This document shows, one piece after another, positions 1-11,751 of a stretch of 64,000 bases of DNA. Position numbers and translations under genes: made by a program. The notes beneath the pieces are model-generated. The model saw only the letters and a program-made list of their open reading frames with translations. It made no database searches and was not told the origin of the DNA. Positions within the stretch are counted from its first letter, which is position 1. The number at the start of each line of letters is the position of its first letter. Origin of the DNA: Taudactylus pleione (lineage: Eukaryota > Chordata > Amphibia > Anura > Myobatrachidae); contig JAUIMM010000484.1 in NCBI GenBank assembly GCA_031769625.1, forward strand, positions 2,108,001-2,172,000. The letters are read 5' to 3'.

Positions 1-850
1 GACAGTCTGATGCTGCCGCTCTGAAGAAGTAAAAATAAACTCTTCTTTTAAAAATAAAAATAAGCTTAGGGGCTGCTTATGCAGTCCCACTGCGCCAGGG
101 TGACCCGACTCCGGCCGGGCACCAACTAAAACTGAGGTCCCTGTGGCTCAGGGGCGGGGTATAGAGGATGGACCCAAGTACATCCTGGGAGCAGCAAAAG
201 CTTTAACTGCGTGGTGCCCGTGGATCCAGATCCAGCTATACCCCAAGGTCAACAACCCTATGGTCCCCCCCTATGGACCCTGAAGTAGAAAATGCAATAA
301 TAATAAGGGAAGCTATGCGCTCCTGTCATTATTGATGCTGCTATACCTAGATAGGGCGCCAATCTGGTGTGGCAATGTATGGTCAGTTGTGCTGACATTT
401 CCAACAACTGCCGCTATAGATTTTGTTGCCACAACACAGCACTGTCCCTGGCTGTCGGAATATACAGCCAGGAACTGTTCCTAAAAAATCACCTAAGTTT
501 TGTTTTCTTCAATTAGCCACAGGTGCCACTGTAAAGTTTTGATTGCTGCATACGCAGAATCTCTGCAAGCGTCGGTTAAAGCAGCCACAAGATTGAGAGT
601 GGACTTCGCCAGACAGGTCAGTTAACACTCTTCGGCAAAACAACTTATAATACATCCGGGTGGTGTCTGGACCTGCTTCACCACGATAATGGGCGAAGGA
701 GGTCCAGACATTTAATGTTCTTTAGCAGAATGTTAATACATCTCCCCCTTGATTACTGATCACTGCCTGTCTTGACCCTCAGCCTGCGTACTGCACGTTG
801 CTGTTGACCACTGCCAGCCCGACTTCTGCTTGCCTTTATACTGTATACAC
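1..850. other. Unassigned repeat-like DNA at window start
   Basis: No gene found. The sequence looks like an interspersed repeat. It contains a short inverted repeat (TGTCTGGACCT near 665 against AGGTCCAGACA near 700) and an ATTAACATTCTGC-type arm. I cannot assign it to a class. Confidence 0.4.
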
Positions 851-1099
851 TATGTAATGTTTTTATTGAAAAGAAAATCATACATTTTGGAAAGAGCAAA
901 ATGGAAAAAGCACATGGATTCAAACAGTTGACAATTGGAGGTTCCATTTCGAATAATACAATCAAAATTCCAATACAATGTAAACAAATCACATAATAGA
1001 TTATGCAATAGAATAAAATAAACAGTAAACTATAAAAAAAAATAGACAATAAATAAACAATATAGGGGAAAGTTCAGGGGAAGGAAGGTCAGAGGGGAA

Positions 1100-1514
1100 G
1101 AAGGAAACTAAGCGGGGGATGAAGGGGTGATCTATGGGGGCAAATTTCATCATCTCAAATAGATTATATCAGAATCAAGAAGAGACAGATACGGGTACAG
1201 AGTTAAAGCCATTAAACATGGAATATTGTGTAGAGCCCTTGAACAGCAGCCAAGGGGACCATAAAACAGTAAAGTCGGTGGGATTACCTTTAGAAAAGGA
1301 TATGATGTCCTCATATCCATGTAATAATCGATCCTCTTGAACCAATCTTTAATGGAGGGAGGTGAGGTGGACTTCCATAAAACAGGGATTACCGCTTTAG
1401 CTGCATTGTTTAAGTGCCTCAGTAAGGAATTCTTGTACGAAGCTGTATGAGAAGTCATGTTTAAAAGCCAAAAAACAGGATCTCTAGGGACCTCTCCCCC
1501 AAGAATTATCTTGG
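1100..1514 (-). pseudogene. LINE ORF2 C-terminal end, beyond nested insertion
   Basis: The protein KIILGGEVPRDPVFWLLNM and NAAKAVIPVLWKSTSPPSIK continues ORF2 after the FECYK that ends near 2.58 kb on the other side of the insertion. It carries a later frameshift near 1.31 kb. Confidence 0.7.
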
Positions 1515-1529
1515 AACATTCAAATACGT

Positions 1530-2581
1530 ATTCATGAGCAAAGAAGAAAAATAATAGAGTACTATTGTATGGTGCACTCTTTATCGCCCAACTATTCCAC
1601 ACATAATTCTGATAATTCAATAAATATTAAAATAACAAATCTTTATTGATATGATATTAAAAACTAATATACAAGGGACACCTATACGGCAAAATATAAA
1701 AACAATAGTATTATTTCTAAACAGGAATGAGAAGTGGTGTAGTGAATGATATCAATGAATAAAGTGAATTAAAAAATGTCCAATTGCCACTGTAGCATGT
1801 TATCTATATTATATATAATGAAATAAATCTATTCTCTGGGTATAGTATATCTCTATTCCCCAATATACAGTATCAACAGTTGTCTAAGCACCATATATTT
1901 TAAACCAGAAACAACTCAGGTCTGTGTTTCCCTATTAGCTTCGATCCACAATGTTGTGACCACTAGTGCTATTATGCAGACTCTATCCACCTGTATCTTA
2001 AATTTGTTACTATTGTAACTGAGAAAATTGACAGATAGATTTTGTAATTATATTGCAACAATTGTTGCCTATATCCAAATTCTCCTACTCAGAGGGAACT
2101 TACGAATACTATCTGCAAATTATAGATATATTTGATGCATTAGCACAATCTACTCTCCTTTTGAATAATACTGGGAGAAAGATGAACCGGATAAAATGCA
2201 ATCCTATTTTATATCGTGTACCTTATATATTAGTTTTTAATATTATATCAATAAAGATTTGTTATTTTAATATTTATTGAATTATCAGAATTATGTGTGG
2301 AATAGTTGGGCGATAAAGAATGCACCATATAATAGTACTCTATTCTTTTTCTTCTTTGCTCAAGAATACTAGTTATAAGTAGAGGCATTGGTGGCACCGC
2401 CTTATTACAGGATTACATTTATAAGTGTTGTATGAATTTCAACAACAATTTTTTCTACATTGACACATTCCTGTAAATAGGATAACCAGAATATAAATAA
2501 TATCTATTATAATATATGGTAATAGAGCTCATAGAATATTCCACACTCTCTGGTGCAGGATCAAATTTTGTTTTCATTTAT
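1530..2581. mobile_element. 1052-bp insertion in LINE, 15-bp target duplication, inverted arms
   Basis: AACATTCAAATACGT occurs at 1515-1529 and 2582-2596, exactly where LINE ORF2 is interrupted. Inside, 1531-1680 and 2222-2370 are about 150-bp inverted arms that are nearly identical (both contain AGCAAAGAAGAAAAA and TAACAAATCTTTATTGATAT). About 210 bp lie outside the right arm. The long target duplication suggests retrotransposition rather than a cut-and-paste MITE. No coding capacity. Confidence 0.75.
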
Positions 2582-5500
2582 AACATTCAAATACGTTCAA
2601 CCAAAAAGTAGCCAGGGAGGGGCAATCCCACCATATATGGAGAAGGCTACCTGATGCAGAGTTACATCTCCAGCAGACTTTTGGGACCTGCGGATACATT
2701 TTATTTAAAAGTACTGGATATCTATACCAACGTGTTAAGACTTTGTAGAGAGTTTCAAGAGTAGCTATACAAAAAGAACTGGCAAAAGTGTTATTAAAAA
2801 CAATCTCCCAATCAATATCCTGAACTGTATCTTGGAGTTCTTTTTCCCACACTACAGTAAATTGAGGTGGTAGTTTATACAAATTTCCAATAATTAGTGA
2901 ATACAATTTGGATATAGTATGGGATGGAGTTTGAGAGGAAGAGCATAAGGATTCAAATAAGGTAAGAGTCCTGGAGAGATCAGGAAGCTTGCAAGAAGTG
3001 GTGATAAAATGCCGTATTTGGAGGTATTTCCAGAATTCGGATTGGGGGAGATGCCATGATTCCTGGAGTTCTGTAAACGGGCGCACCCCCGACGAACAAA
3101 CCATCTGACCCAGTCGAAAGTGACCATCACTCATCCAGTTTTGAAAGGACAGGGTGGAGAGCCCAGGAAGGAAGTCCAAACTCCCAAGAAAGGAAGTGAG
3201 AGGGGAAACATTAGATGAAATATGGGGGAGACGTCGCAATTTCTGCCAAGCGCGTAGTGTTGGTGTTATAGTGGGATGTCTAACGATTGGTAGTTTGGGA
3301 AGCCATGGAGCAATTTCTATGGGCTGAGCCAGACTGCTTTCCTCCAACATGATCCACTGTTTGAAACCCTTCGCTCGAGTCCATTCAAGAACACGATTAA
3401 GCATTATGGCATGCTAATAGCTAGTGATGTGGGGAAGTTGCAGACCTCCGTCTTGTTTACGGCAGTAAAGGATAGCATGTTTAAAGCATGGTGTAGAGGT
3501 GTTCCAGACAAATCTACGGATAAGGCGATCCATCTCCGCAAACCATGCTGGAGGTTTATGGATTGGAAGGGTTTGCATTAAATATAAAATTTTGGGCAAG
3601 GAATTCATTTTGATCACGTTAATCCTGCCGATCCAGGATAAGCGAGTGGTACGCCATTTGGCCAAATCAGTGCGGATAGTTTGTAATAATGGTAAAAAAT
3701 TATTCGAGAACAGTTGGGATAGGTCTTTAGTAAGGAAGACTCCGAGATATTTAAGTCTAGTGGGATGCCAAATAAAGGAGAAGGATTGTTTCAAATAATT
3801 TACCAAGGAAGGAGGGGCAGTCAGACTCCTAGCCACAGATTTAGAATAATTAATTATAAAATTTCAAAACATACCAAATTTTTGGAATTCTGAAAAAAGG
3901 TTCGGAAGAGAGGTAGCTGGGTTAGAGAGCACTGCAAGAAGGTCATCTGCAAAGAGTGCTAGCTTATATTCCTTACTGCCTATATGGATACCAGAAATGT
4001 TCACATTATTACGTATTGCCCTAGCTAAAGCCTCCATACATAGGACGAATAAAAGAGGAGAGAGAGGGCAGCCCTGCCTCGTACTATTTGAAATAGAAAA
4101 TGAGTCAGAGAGGGATCCATTTATCCTAATTCTTGTTGTGGGAACATCATATAGTGCCAAAATTCTCTGCAGACATGTAGGCCCTAATCCCAAATGACGT
4201 AAAAGACCTGACAAACTCCCAGTCGACCCTGTCGAAAGCCTTCTCTGCGTCAGTTGATAAAATAATAGTCTGGGTAGATGAGAGAGAGGCTTGGTGTATT
4301 AAATTAATAACTTTTGTTGTATTGTCTCTGGCCTCGCGACCTAAGACAAAACCAACCTGGTCATCGTGGATCAATTTAGGTAGGAATGTTTTCAACCAGT
4401 TGGCTAGGAACCTAGCAAAAATCTTCAAGTCAATATTTAGGAGTGAAATAGGCCTATAACTAGGGCATAAAGGTAGCGTCTTTACCCTCCTTAGGTAAGA
4501 CAGTAATGTGTGCCTCTAGTGATTGTTTGGAAAAACGCGTACCATCACGAGTCATAAGGGGTGCCAAGTCTATCTTTGAAAGCCTTATAATAGGCTGTAG
4601 AAAATCCATCTGGACCAGGACTTTTACCAGCTGGAGAGGAGATTGCCTGATCCACCCCTTCAATGGAGAAAGGTGTTTCAAGAGAATCAACCTCTTCTGG
4701 AGAGAGCTGAGGATAGTTAAGCGATCTTAAATAAGATTAAATCGCCTCTCGATGGGTGATAATGTCCGAGTCCTGACCCAGGTTCTTAAGGTTATAGAGT
4801 TTAGCATAGTAAGACCGGAAGGACTCAGTGATTCGTTTAGTTTCATTATGGGTCTGGCCATGCTCGTCTTTTATAACTTGAATAAACGTGATCGCACGCT
4901 GTTCACGCAGCACACTAGCCAACATCTTACCCGGTCTATTTCCCCATTAATAGAAACGACTACGGCATTTACGGTAGGACAGTTTAATTTTATCCACGGA
5001 GAGTTTATGAAGTGCAGCTCTAGCTTCTTCCAATTTAGAATAATAGTGTGGAGATAAGGAAGCTTTGTGGGAAATTTCCAAGGATTTGATCTCAAAAGAG
5101 CATCTCTTTGCTTCGTTTTCTGTTTTTTTAAATAGGAGCCTAATTGAATGCAAGTGCCCCAGAGTACACATTTATGTGCCCTCCCACACCGTTACCTTGG
5201 AAATATCATCTTGGTAATTTTGTTCAATATAAAAGAGTCTATGGAGGACTCGATTTGGGATTTGCAATAGGCATCTTGTAGAAGGATATTGTTAAAACGC
5301 CATGACCAAGGATTGAGCGAGTGTTGTGGAAGGGAAAGGGTAAGGAAAACTTCAGCATGGTCAGACAACGTGATAGATCCTATTAGAAGTGTTTGAAATG
5401 AGATGTAGATGTCGGTGACTCAAGAAAAGATAATCGATTTTCGAGTAGGTGTGGTGGGGTGGCGAGAGAAGGTAAAGTCAGATATAGCTGGATGAGCGAT

Positions 5501-6007
5501 CCGCCAGGAATCAGCTAGCTGATGGTCGTGAAGGGTGCGTCTCATCCGCCTAAACTCCTTCCCTGGCCTATGAGTTGTTTTATTGGAAGTGTCACGAAGA
5601 GGATCAAGAGGCCAATTTAAATCACCTCCTACAACCGTAATTCCGTCCAATAAAGTCTCAGCTTTATCTAAAACAGCAGCAATAAAAGTGGGTTGACCAG
5701 AATTAGGTGTGTAAACATTCAAAAAAAGAGAAGCGCTGATGGTATAGAGTACATTTGTAAGTGGCGAGCAAACAAAACGGCAACACCCAAAGTTTTACTG
5801 ACTGAATTTATCACCAGTAAATACTTGAGGGAAGTAAAAAATTTTCAAAGGGGGTGCATGCCCTTTCTTGAAATGCGTTTTCTGTACAAGTGCTATATCT
5901 ACTTTATCAGCACAAAAGGACCTCAGCATTTGGGATCTCTTTTCAGGGACATTCAAACCCTTGGCATTAATGGTGACAATCCGCAACACAGACTTACGAC
6001 TGGACAT
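2582..6007 (-). pseudogene. LINE ORF2 remnant (endonuclease and reverse transcriptase)
   Basis: N-terminus (6007) MSSRKSVLRIVTINAKGLNV is the APE endonuclease start; VGGDLNWPLDP near 5.62 kb corresponds to the GDFN motif and SDFTFSR near 5.47 kb to the C-terminal endonuclease block. Reverse transcriptase blocks: SPGPDGF near 4.6 kb, YRPISLLN near 4.45 kb, QTIILSTDAEKAFDRV near 4.25 kb, TRQGCPLSPLLFVL near 4.07 kb, and the catalytic FADD at 3942-3953. The C-terminal knuckle CWRCN-x-H-x-C lies near 2.62-2.68 kb. Several frameshifts and stops separate these blocks. The reading continues beyond the nested insertion at 1100-1514. Confidence 0.85.
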
Positions 6008-6500
6008 AAATTATCAATGTGAAGATAGCATGACAATCTGCACCTCTTGATACAGTGTAAGTTACCCAACCATGTATTTCACCCTTAAAAAGTGGGAGGG
6101 TAGTGGAAAGGGAAGAGGGACGGAAAAAGAGGGGAGGAAAGAGAAAATAAAAAAAAACAATCGCATATAATGCATCTGGACAGCCAGGAGACAAAAAACA
6201 GATCCATGTCCAGGATGTAAAGAAAAAAAATGTAGCATTGAGGGGGTTCGGAGGGCGGCAATAACAACCACCCAAACATTTATAAAATTAAATCAACTTC
6301 AACTAGGGAAAATCCCACGGATAATTTTGCATTATGAAACTTATAGACATAATAAAAAATAACGTCACAAATATTGCTGAAATAATTAGTTAAGGTATAT
6401 CAAAAATACAACAAAATGAACGTTGGCATCATAACATTTAAATGTATAATTAAGACCGAAGTCTTTTGTAGATAGAAAGAACCTGGAACGGTCTCATCAA

Positions 6501-7609
6501 TTATAAATATAAAGTGAAGTGATCGTGTCTCCTCTCCAGGTGTTTGGAGACAAACGTCGTCTTGCGTTTGGAGCTTGAGACTCTATGCCAATTTTCTCCA
6601 TCAGAAGGAAGGGAAGGAATCGCTAAAGGGCTGTGAAGGTGCTCCCAATCCGGAAGTGCCACTGGATTTATACCCAAAGCTGAGAAGAAGGAAGGGAGAT
6701 CATCTGGTGAATTGAGAACAACATTCTTCCCATTATGTGTTACTTGAAGATTGAATGGAAAACCCCAGCGATATCTCAGGGAATGTTTGCGAAGTTGTTC
6801 TGTGAGTGGTCTCATAGCCTTCCTTTGTTGCAAGGTATACCATGATAGGTCGGGAAAAAGTTGGATTTTGTCCCCGTTAAAATCGACCTCTTCAAGTTGG
6901 CGGACCTTCTGCAAGATAGCTTCTTTTTGGGTATGATAATGAAGGCGACATATTACATCTCAGGGTTTGTCAGAGGGCAGGCCTCTCGGACGAAGGGCCC
7001 GATGCGCCCTATCAAACAAAATTTCACCATTGGGGTCTAGACCATGGATCTCCCCAAATATTTTCGGAAGGGCATCTATGAGGTTGGGTTGCGTTACATC
7101 TTCAGGTAGACCACGTATCCTGATGTTGCGTCTACCACGATTATCCAGGTCGTCCATACGTGATTTAAGAGCGGATCTCAGATTGTTGGTGGGAGAGAAC
7201 TTCTGTGATTCTGTGGAAAGCATCTGCATATATCTCTTTGTAGTCTTCCAGGCCATCAATCCTGGTTGCCAACTCAGCCATATCCGATTGAATAGTGGCT
7301 ACTTCCTGACGAATAGTAGACTGAAGCTTGGCCTCCAGAGACTGAAAATCCTGTTTCGTAGGAAGTGATTTAACGTGAGAGAATTTCACTAATCTCATCC
7401 AAGAAGGTAGGTGCTGAAGAGCTAGAACTATGATTAGCTCCTGGAGACAATCTGTCTGAAGAAGATGCAGCAGGTGAGGTTGGTGCAGAGGACTCATCTG
7501 CCGCAGTGGTACCAGCAGGCTTTAGAAATTGACGCATGCCTTGATGGGATCCACCATCTGACCTACCACCGACTTCCGACCTGGACCTTTGTTTCTTATC
7601 CTTCCCCAT
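6501..7609 (-). pseudogene. LINE ORF1 remnant (L1 ORF1p-like RNA-binding protein)
   Basis: Starts MGKDKKQRSRSEVGGRSDGG at 7609, then shifts frame twice (near 7.37 and 7.25 kb). A heptad-rich stretch (LEAKLQSTIRQEVATIQSDM) is the expected coiled coil. The RRM segment reads DDLDNRGRRNIRIRGLPEDV and RAHRALRPRGLP. After an in-frame TGA at about 6957, the C-terminal domain continues (FPDLSWYTLQQRKAMRPL, LRYRWGFPFNLQV). In L1 elements this protein binds the element RNA. Inactive. Confidence 0.8.
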
Positions 7610-8441
7610 TCTGAGTTCAAAAACTGTAAATTTGTGACACTGAATATGATCTGCTCACAATCCCCATACGTGAAGTTGACTAGAGAAAAAAAAAGGATTG
7701 GGTCATCGTCAGGTACCGCCCCTCCTAAAGACCAAGGCAGCCATGGCATGGTTTTTATCTGTCATTACATTTTGAGCTACCTTACCTACCGCCAAACCTG
7801 TAATGTCCACCAGGCAAGTAGTCTTTTCTACAACAAGTCCTGGGAGCATTAAAGTACTTGTGAGTGTAGTTCTCTAAGGGAACGGTGGTTATTATAGGTG
7901 ACAACATTGTGAAGCAGTTCCAGGTTCCTCATCATAAATTATTAATGAGTATTTAGTTATATCCAGCTTTGACATACTGCTTTCAATTGTTCTATTAAAA
8001 CAGTTTTACCTTTACAGCACTACATTTTTACAGTATAAAGTGCACACCTGTATAATTTCTTCCCCATAACTCTGTATTGTGTTAACTATACATTTTACAG
8101 CGGTGTGATACAGCATTAGCTAGTTTAATTCATTAGATCCCGCGAGCAGGGTCTCACTAGCGATGCTGGAAAATTACAGCTGTTAGACAGGAACAATAGG
8201 CAGCAGATCAGAAAGAAAGTACCTGAAGTAAAAACACAATTTAAAATTAATGTGTCCCTTTTCTTTATTAGAGAACTTGTGCAATTCTTTTCATTGGAGG
8301 GAGGGAAAACGATGCAGATTTAGAACATTCACATTAGAGCCTTTTTAACCGAGGTTTGAGAGTACTTCTATTTATCAACTCAAATGCACTTATTATGTAA
8401 CACGTGTGGGTGTTTCTTTCTAACCTTTTATTTTTGGTGGA

Positions 8442-8444
<3 letters not shown>

Positions 8445-8476
<32 letters not shown>
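8445..8476. repeat. Poly(A) run, 32 nt
   Basis: Uninterrupted A32; may be the tail of a retroposed copy, but no matching body or target duplication was recognised. Confidence 0.8.
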
Positions 8477-8480
<4 letters not shown>

Positions 8481-8526
8481 CCTCAAAAACTTCCAAAGGT
8501 TGTCAGTCCTGTGCTTAAATACACTA

Positions 8527-8645
8527 AGGGGAGATGTATCAAAGCTTCTAGCTAGCATTTTATAGACTTCCCTAAGATCTGATTGGTTGCTATTGTCCAC
8601 TTCTCTGATTCTTTTTCTTTATTAGTTTTAATACATTTCCCCTGA
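8527..8645. mobile_element. Foldback MITE with GGGGAGATGTAT ends
   Basis: Left end GGGGAGATGTATCAAAG and right end TTAATACATTTCCCC are inverted, with CTGATTGGTTGCTAT inside. That core is shared with the palindromic MITEs at 19.7, 26.3 and 44.4 kb. Confidence 0.6.
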
Positions 8646-9178
8646 GGCTCTTCTAGGTGTTCTTGGGTTGTGGAGGTTTGGGGAGTGAATGAGAGAATGA
8701 TACCCCTGAATCGATGTGGCACCTTCTGTGGCCCTGGCTTAATGGAAAACAGTTCATAAAAAAAACAAGTCAGAAACTGAAACGCACCCCTGGCTAAATT
8801 TTATTGCCTCCATCCCTCCTTATAAAAACAGCGATTAATCAGCACTTCGAGAATAGAACAAACATCTGACTGTTTCACATCTTGAATTACAAGTCCAGGA
8901 ATGCCACAATGCTAGTAGGGAGCTGCACAATTATTTGCTTCCTGCCTTAATATGAAAATGGCGCCCGGCAGGAATATGGTAGATTGTTGTAGTGACTACA
9001 TTAGAAGAGATTGGATCTTTGCCCATACCAGCCTAGTAAGGTCATATTGTACAGCAAGATCTATTGCTGCAAGGAGGAGATGGCAGGTTCTGTAATGAAC
9101 AGTCCGTAGGAATTAAAAGAAAAGAACTTGAGCTTCAAAAATGTAAATCATTTAATTTTTAATAAAAAAAAAAAAAAC

Positions 9179-9229
<51 letters not shown>

Positions 9230-9256
9230 TACACACATATATACATACACACACAC
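9179..9256. repeat. (AT)n(AC)n microsatellite
   Basis: Runs of AT followed by AC with ACAT variants, directly visible. Confidence 0.9.
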
Positions 9257-9394
9257 AATTTAAAAAATTCCTCTAGAGCAAGCGAATATACAACTTTTGT
9301 TTTTTAACTAGAGACATGAAATAATGTGAATTTTAAGAAAGTGATCAGACAAGTCGTCAAAGCCCTCACAATTGAGTAAAGAAAAGCACCACGT

Positions 9395-11579
9395 GAAGAT
9401 GCATTATTGTCAATTTATTAAAGGCTAAAATTTGCAAATTTAAAGAACATGTTGTTTAGGACAAATGACAACAGTGCTTTTACTTATTATGGTTTCATTA
9501 AGTGAAGTTTCTTTCCAAAAATACATTTATCATGAGACAGTACAGAGCAGCATTTGAACAATTACAAAAGAGGCATTGGCGATGAGCAGTAGTCACTGGA
9601 TATGCTAAACTGGATGCCCTCCCAAAGAGATCTACCCCTGACCAACTGGTGCCAAAAATCACATATCGTAAGACGCGTGCCAGTTTAGGCCCAGGAGGTC
9701 AGAGTCAGGTTATACTTTATGTCTTCTAGACTCATTTGAAAATACTACAAGGTTAAGAGGGGTTTTAAGAACTTGATCCAAAAACAATATAAAATACAGG
9801 AAACTTGTACAACCCAAGCGCTATAATAATCTTGAGTTCATAGAGAAGGAAAAAAAAAAATTTGACTTTTAGAACTCTGTAGGGTCATTTAAAAAAAATA
9901 ATAATAATGGTGTAGATACAATCAGATTACAAGATGGAGAACCCGGGATCACTACTGTAATCCCAGGACCATCTCCCATGATGCTTAGCAAGACTGAGCT
10001 ATAATCAGCTAGCAACATACTAGAGAGCCGCAGATACTCCTTTTTGTTTTAGAAACCTCTTACCTTTGTAAGTTACTTGTATAACCCAAAAAACTTTCAG
10101 GGTGTATAATGAACTGTTTGAGAACGCCAGACCCACCGTATTATGCCCACATCAGCTAAAAGACATTTTCTTAAAGGACAGAGCGGCCCAAGACCACATG
10201 GTTACTTCACACTAACGGGAGAGAACAAATCTGCAGAACGCTGGGGGGTTAAGGCAGTTAAGGAGTGAAAATGCTCTTTACAATCAACTGCTGTTTTAAT
10301 AACAAAGAAAATTGGACACAACTTTATAGTCAGAACAAAAGCAATGTATCGTTATTTAGGTGACAAATTTGTGGCCTACTGGTGTATTTTTGATCATGGC
10401 ATTTTACATCAGATCACAATAAAATGGTCCACACTCTGGGTGTTTTATCAAAACAAGTCACTGATCTAATAGTTTGTAGCTGGTACAAAACCTTTTTGCA
10501 ATATGTTGCCGCTTGGAAATAGTGGTGGCACGTGGCGAGATTCTGGTGAAAAAAAACAAAACAAGAAAGAAAAATTCTCTCAGGACGGAGCCTTATTCAT
10601 GAAGGGGGTTGCAGCAAGTAAATGCTGTAGTGGGCCAACAAGATATTATATATCCGCAAGCTTTGGACTTTATACCACAATACTGTGTAGTGACCAGTGT
10701 TTGTTTATACATTCAGGCACTAAGCTTGCGGGTGACAAGAGAATAGAAGGGGTACTTCCCGTAGCTTGTGGAGAAGGATATATATTGTGGCTCTATATAG
10801 TCTTTGAAGCACACTGAAGAAACAGTTGTGCATATTCACGCATGTCATTGTACCACCATACACACAAAAAGACCTAAAAAAAACCAACAAAACAAAAAAA
10901 AGAAAAAACATAAAACCTAATATTTCTTAATAAAAAAATAAAAGAAAGCTGAAGAGCAAATGGGTTACCATGTGCTCTCTCCTAAATAAAACAAAACAAA
11001 AATGGAAGTCCCACAGAGTACATTGTCCACGTCTATTTTCACCCAAATGCATTATGGAATTATGTTTTCATTCGTTTTCCACTTAGTGTATGGCTTAAGT
11101 CTGCTGTGGCCGCGAGCTGCATCATGGCTCGGAATTTAGGAGATCGGGCTTCTAATTTTCCTCGTGGACTCTCTCTCCCAAAATCTGTCACAGTCCGCAT
11201 TACTAAATGACCTGAGAAATATTCAGTCACCTCTAAGCAGAACGGTTCCCTATAAAGGTACAAACACAAAATGCAGAAATAGATTTCCCATGACATACAC
11301 ACCCAACAACTTACACGCACATTGAAGTCCCAGTATTAGGCAGGATGAAGCCCGATTCTCATGCACACAACAGCTTCTTAGGGACACGGAGCCTCAGTGC
11401 AGCAGACACAAGCTCATTGATTGTTTCATGATTAGTTCTTTGCATTGTGTATTATTTGCATTTGTACCTGTGCAATATTATCGCCAAGAGACGCTTAGTT
11501 AACCTACAGGCCTTGGTGAAAACCCTACTGAGGGGTTAAAGTTTCCAAAAAGGTTCAGTCCAAACACCAGAAGAAAGAG
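9395..11579 (-). other. CLUH: Probable CLUH 3' UTR
   Basis: This stretch follows the CLUH stop without recognisable transposon ends, and is AT-rich with A-rich runs near 10.87-10.95 kb. On the minus strand an AATAAA hexamer at 9414-9419 is a plausible polyadenylation signal, followed by a T-rich stretch. Other AATAAA hexamers exist (for example near 8.80 kb), so the true end is uncertain. The open frame at 10503-10817 (+) resembles no known protein. Confidence 0.4.
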
Positions 11580-11751
11580 CTAAGCAGAGCTTTGTGTCTC
11601 AGAAGTCTCATTTGTACATGTGATCTTTTCAGCTTCTTCTGATGCTTTAGTTCCTTTGTCTTCAATCTCCTGATTCTCAGCTCCTGTGATGGCTTCTTGT
11701 AGCTGTTGACGACGCTGCACCTCGGCTTTCAGATTCTCCAGGTCTTTTTGA
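11580..11751 (-). CDS. CLUH: CLUH terminal coding exon 25 (residues 1250-1306 and stop)
   Basis: Encodes [19 protein letters not shown], then a low-complexity E/T/S-rich tail ending ETQSSA and TAG. Only the first half is conserved with human, as is usual for the CLUH tail. Acceptor CTTGTTGTTATAG. Confidence 0.94.

Larger units (their letters stand above)
853..7760 (-). mobile_element. Degraded L1/Tx1-like non-LTR retrotransposon
   Basis: A near full-length LINE, minus strand: 5' region to about 7.76 kb, ORF1 (7609-6501), ORF2 (6007-2582 continuing at 1514-1100), and a 3' region with AATAAA on the minus strand near 857. Both ORFs are broken by stops and frameshifts, so it is inactive. ORF1 carries the L1-type RRM signature RRNIRIRGLPED; ORF2 has an APE-type endonuclease, reverse transcriptase and a C-terminal CCHC. 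ORF2 is split by a 1052-bp insertion. The 5' and 3' boundaries are approximate. Confidence 0.85.
7760..9394. other. Intergenic DNA downstream of CLUH
   Basis: No gene seen. It holds an A32 run (8445-8476), a small foldback MITE (8527-8645) and an AT/AC microsatellite (9179-9256). The rest is unassigned. Confidence 0.5.
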
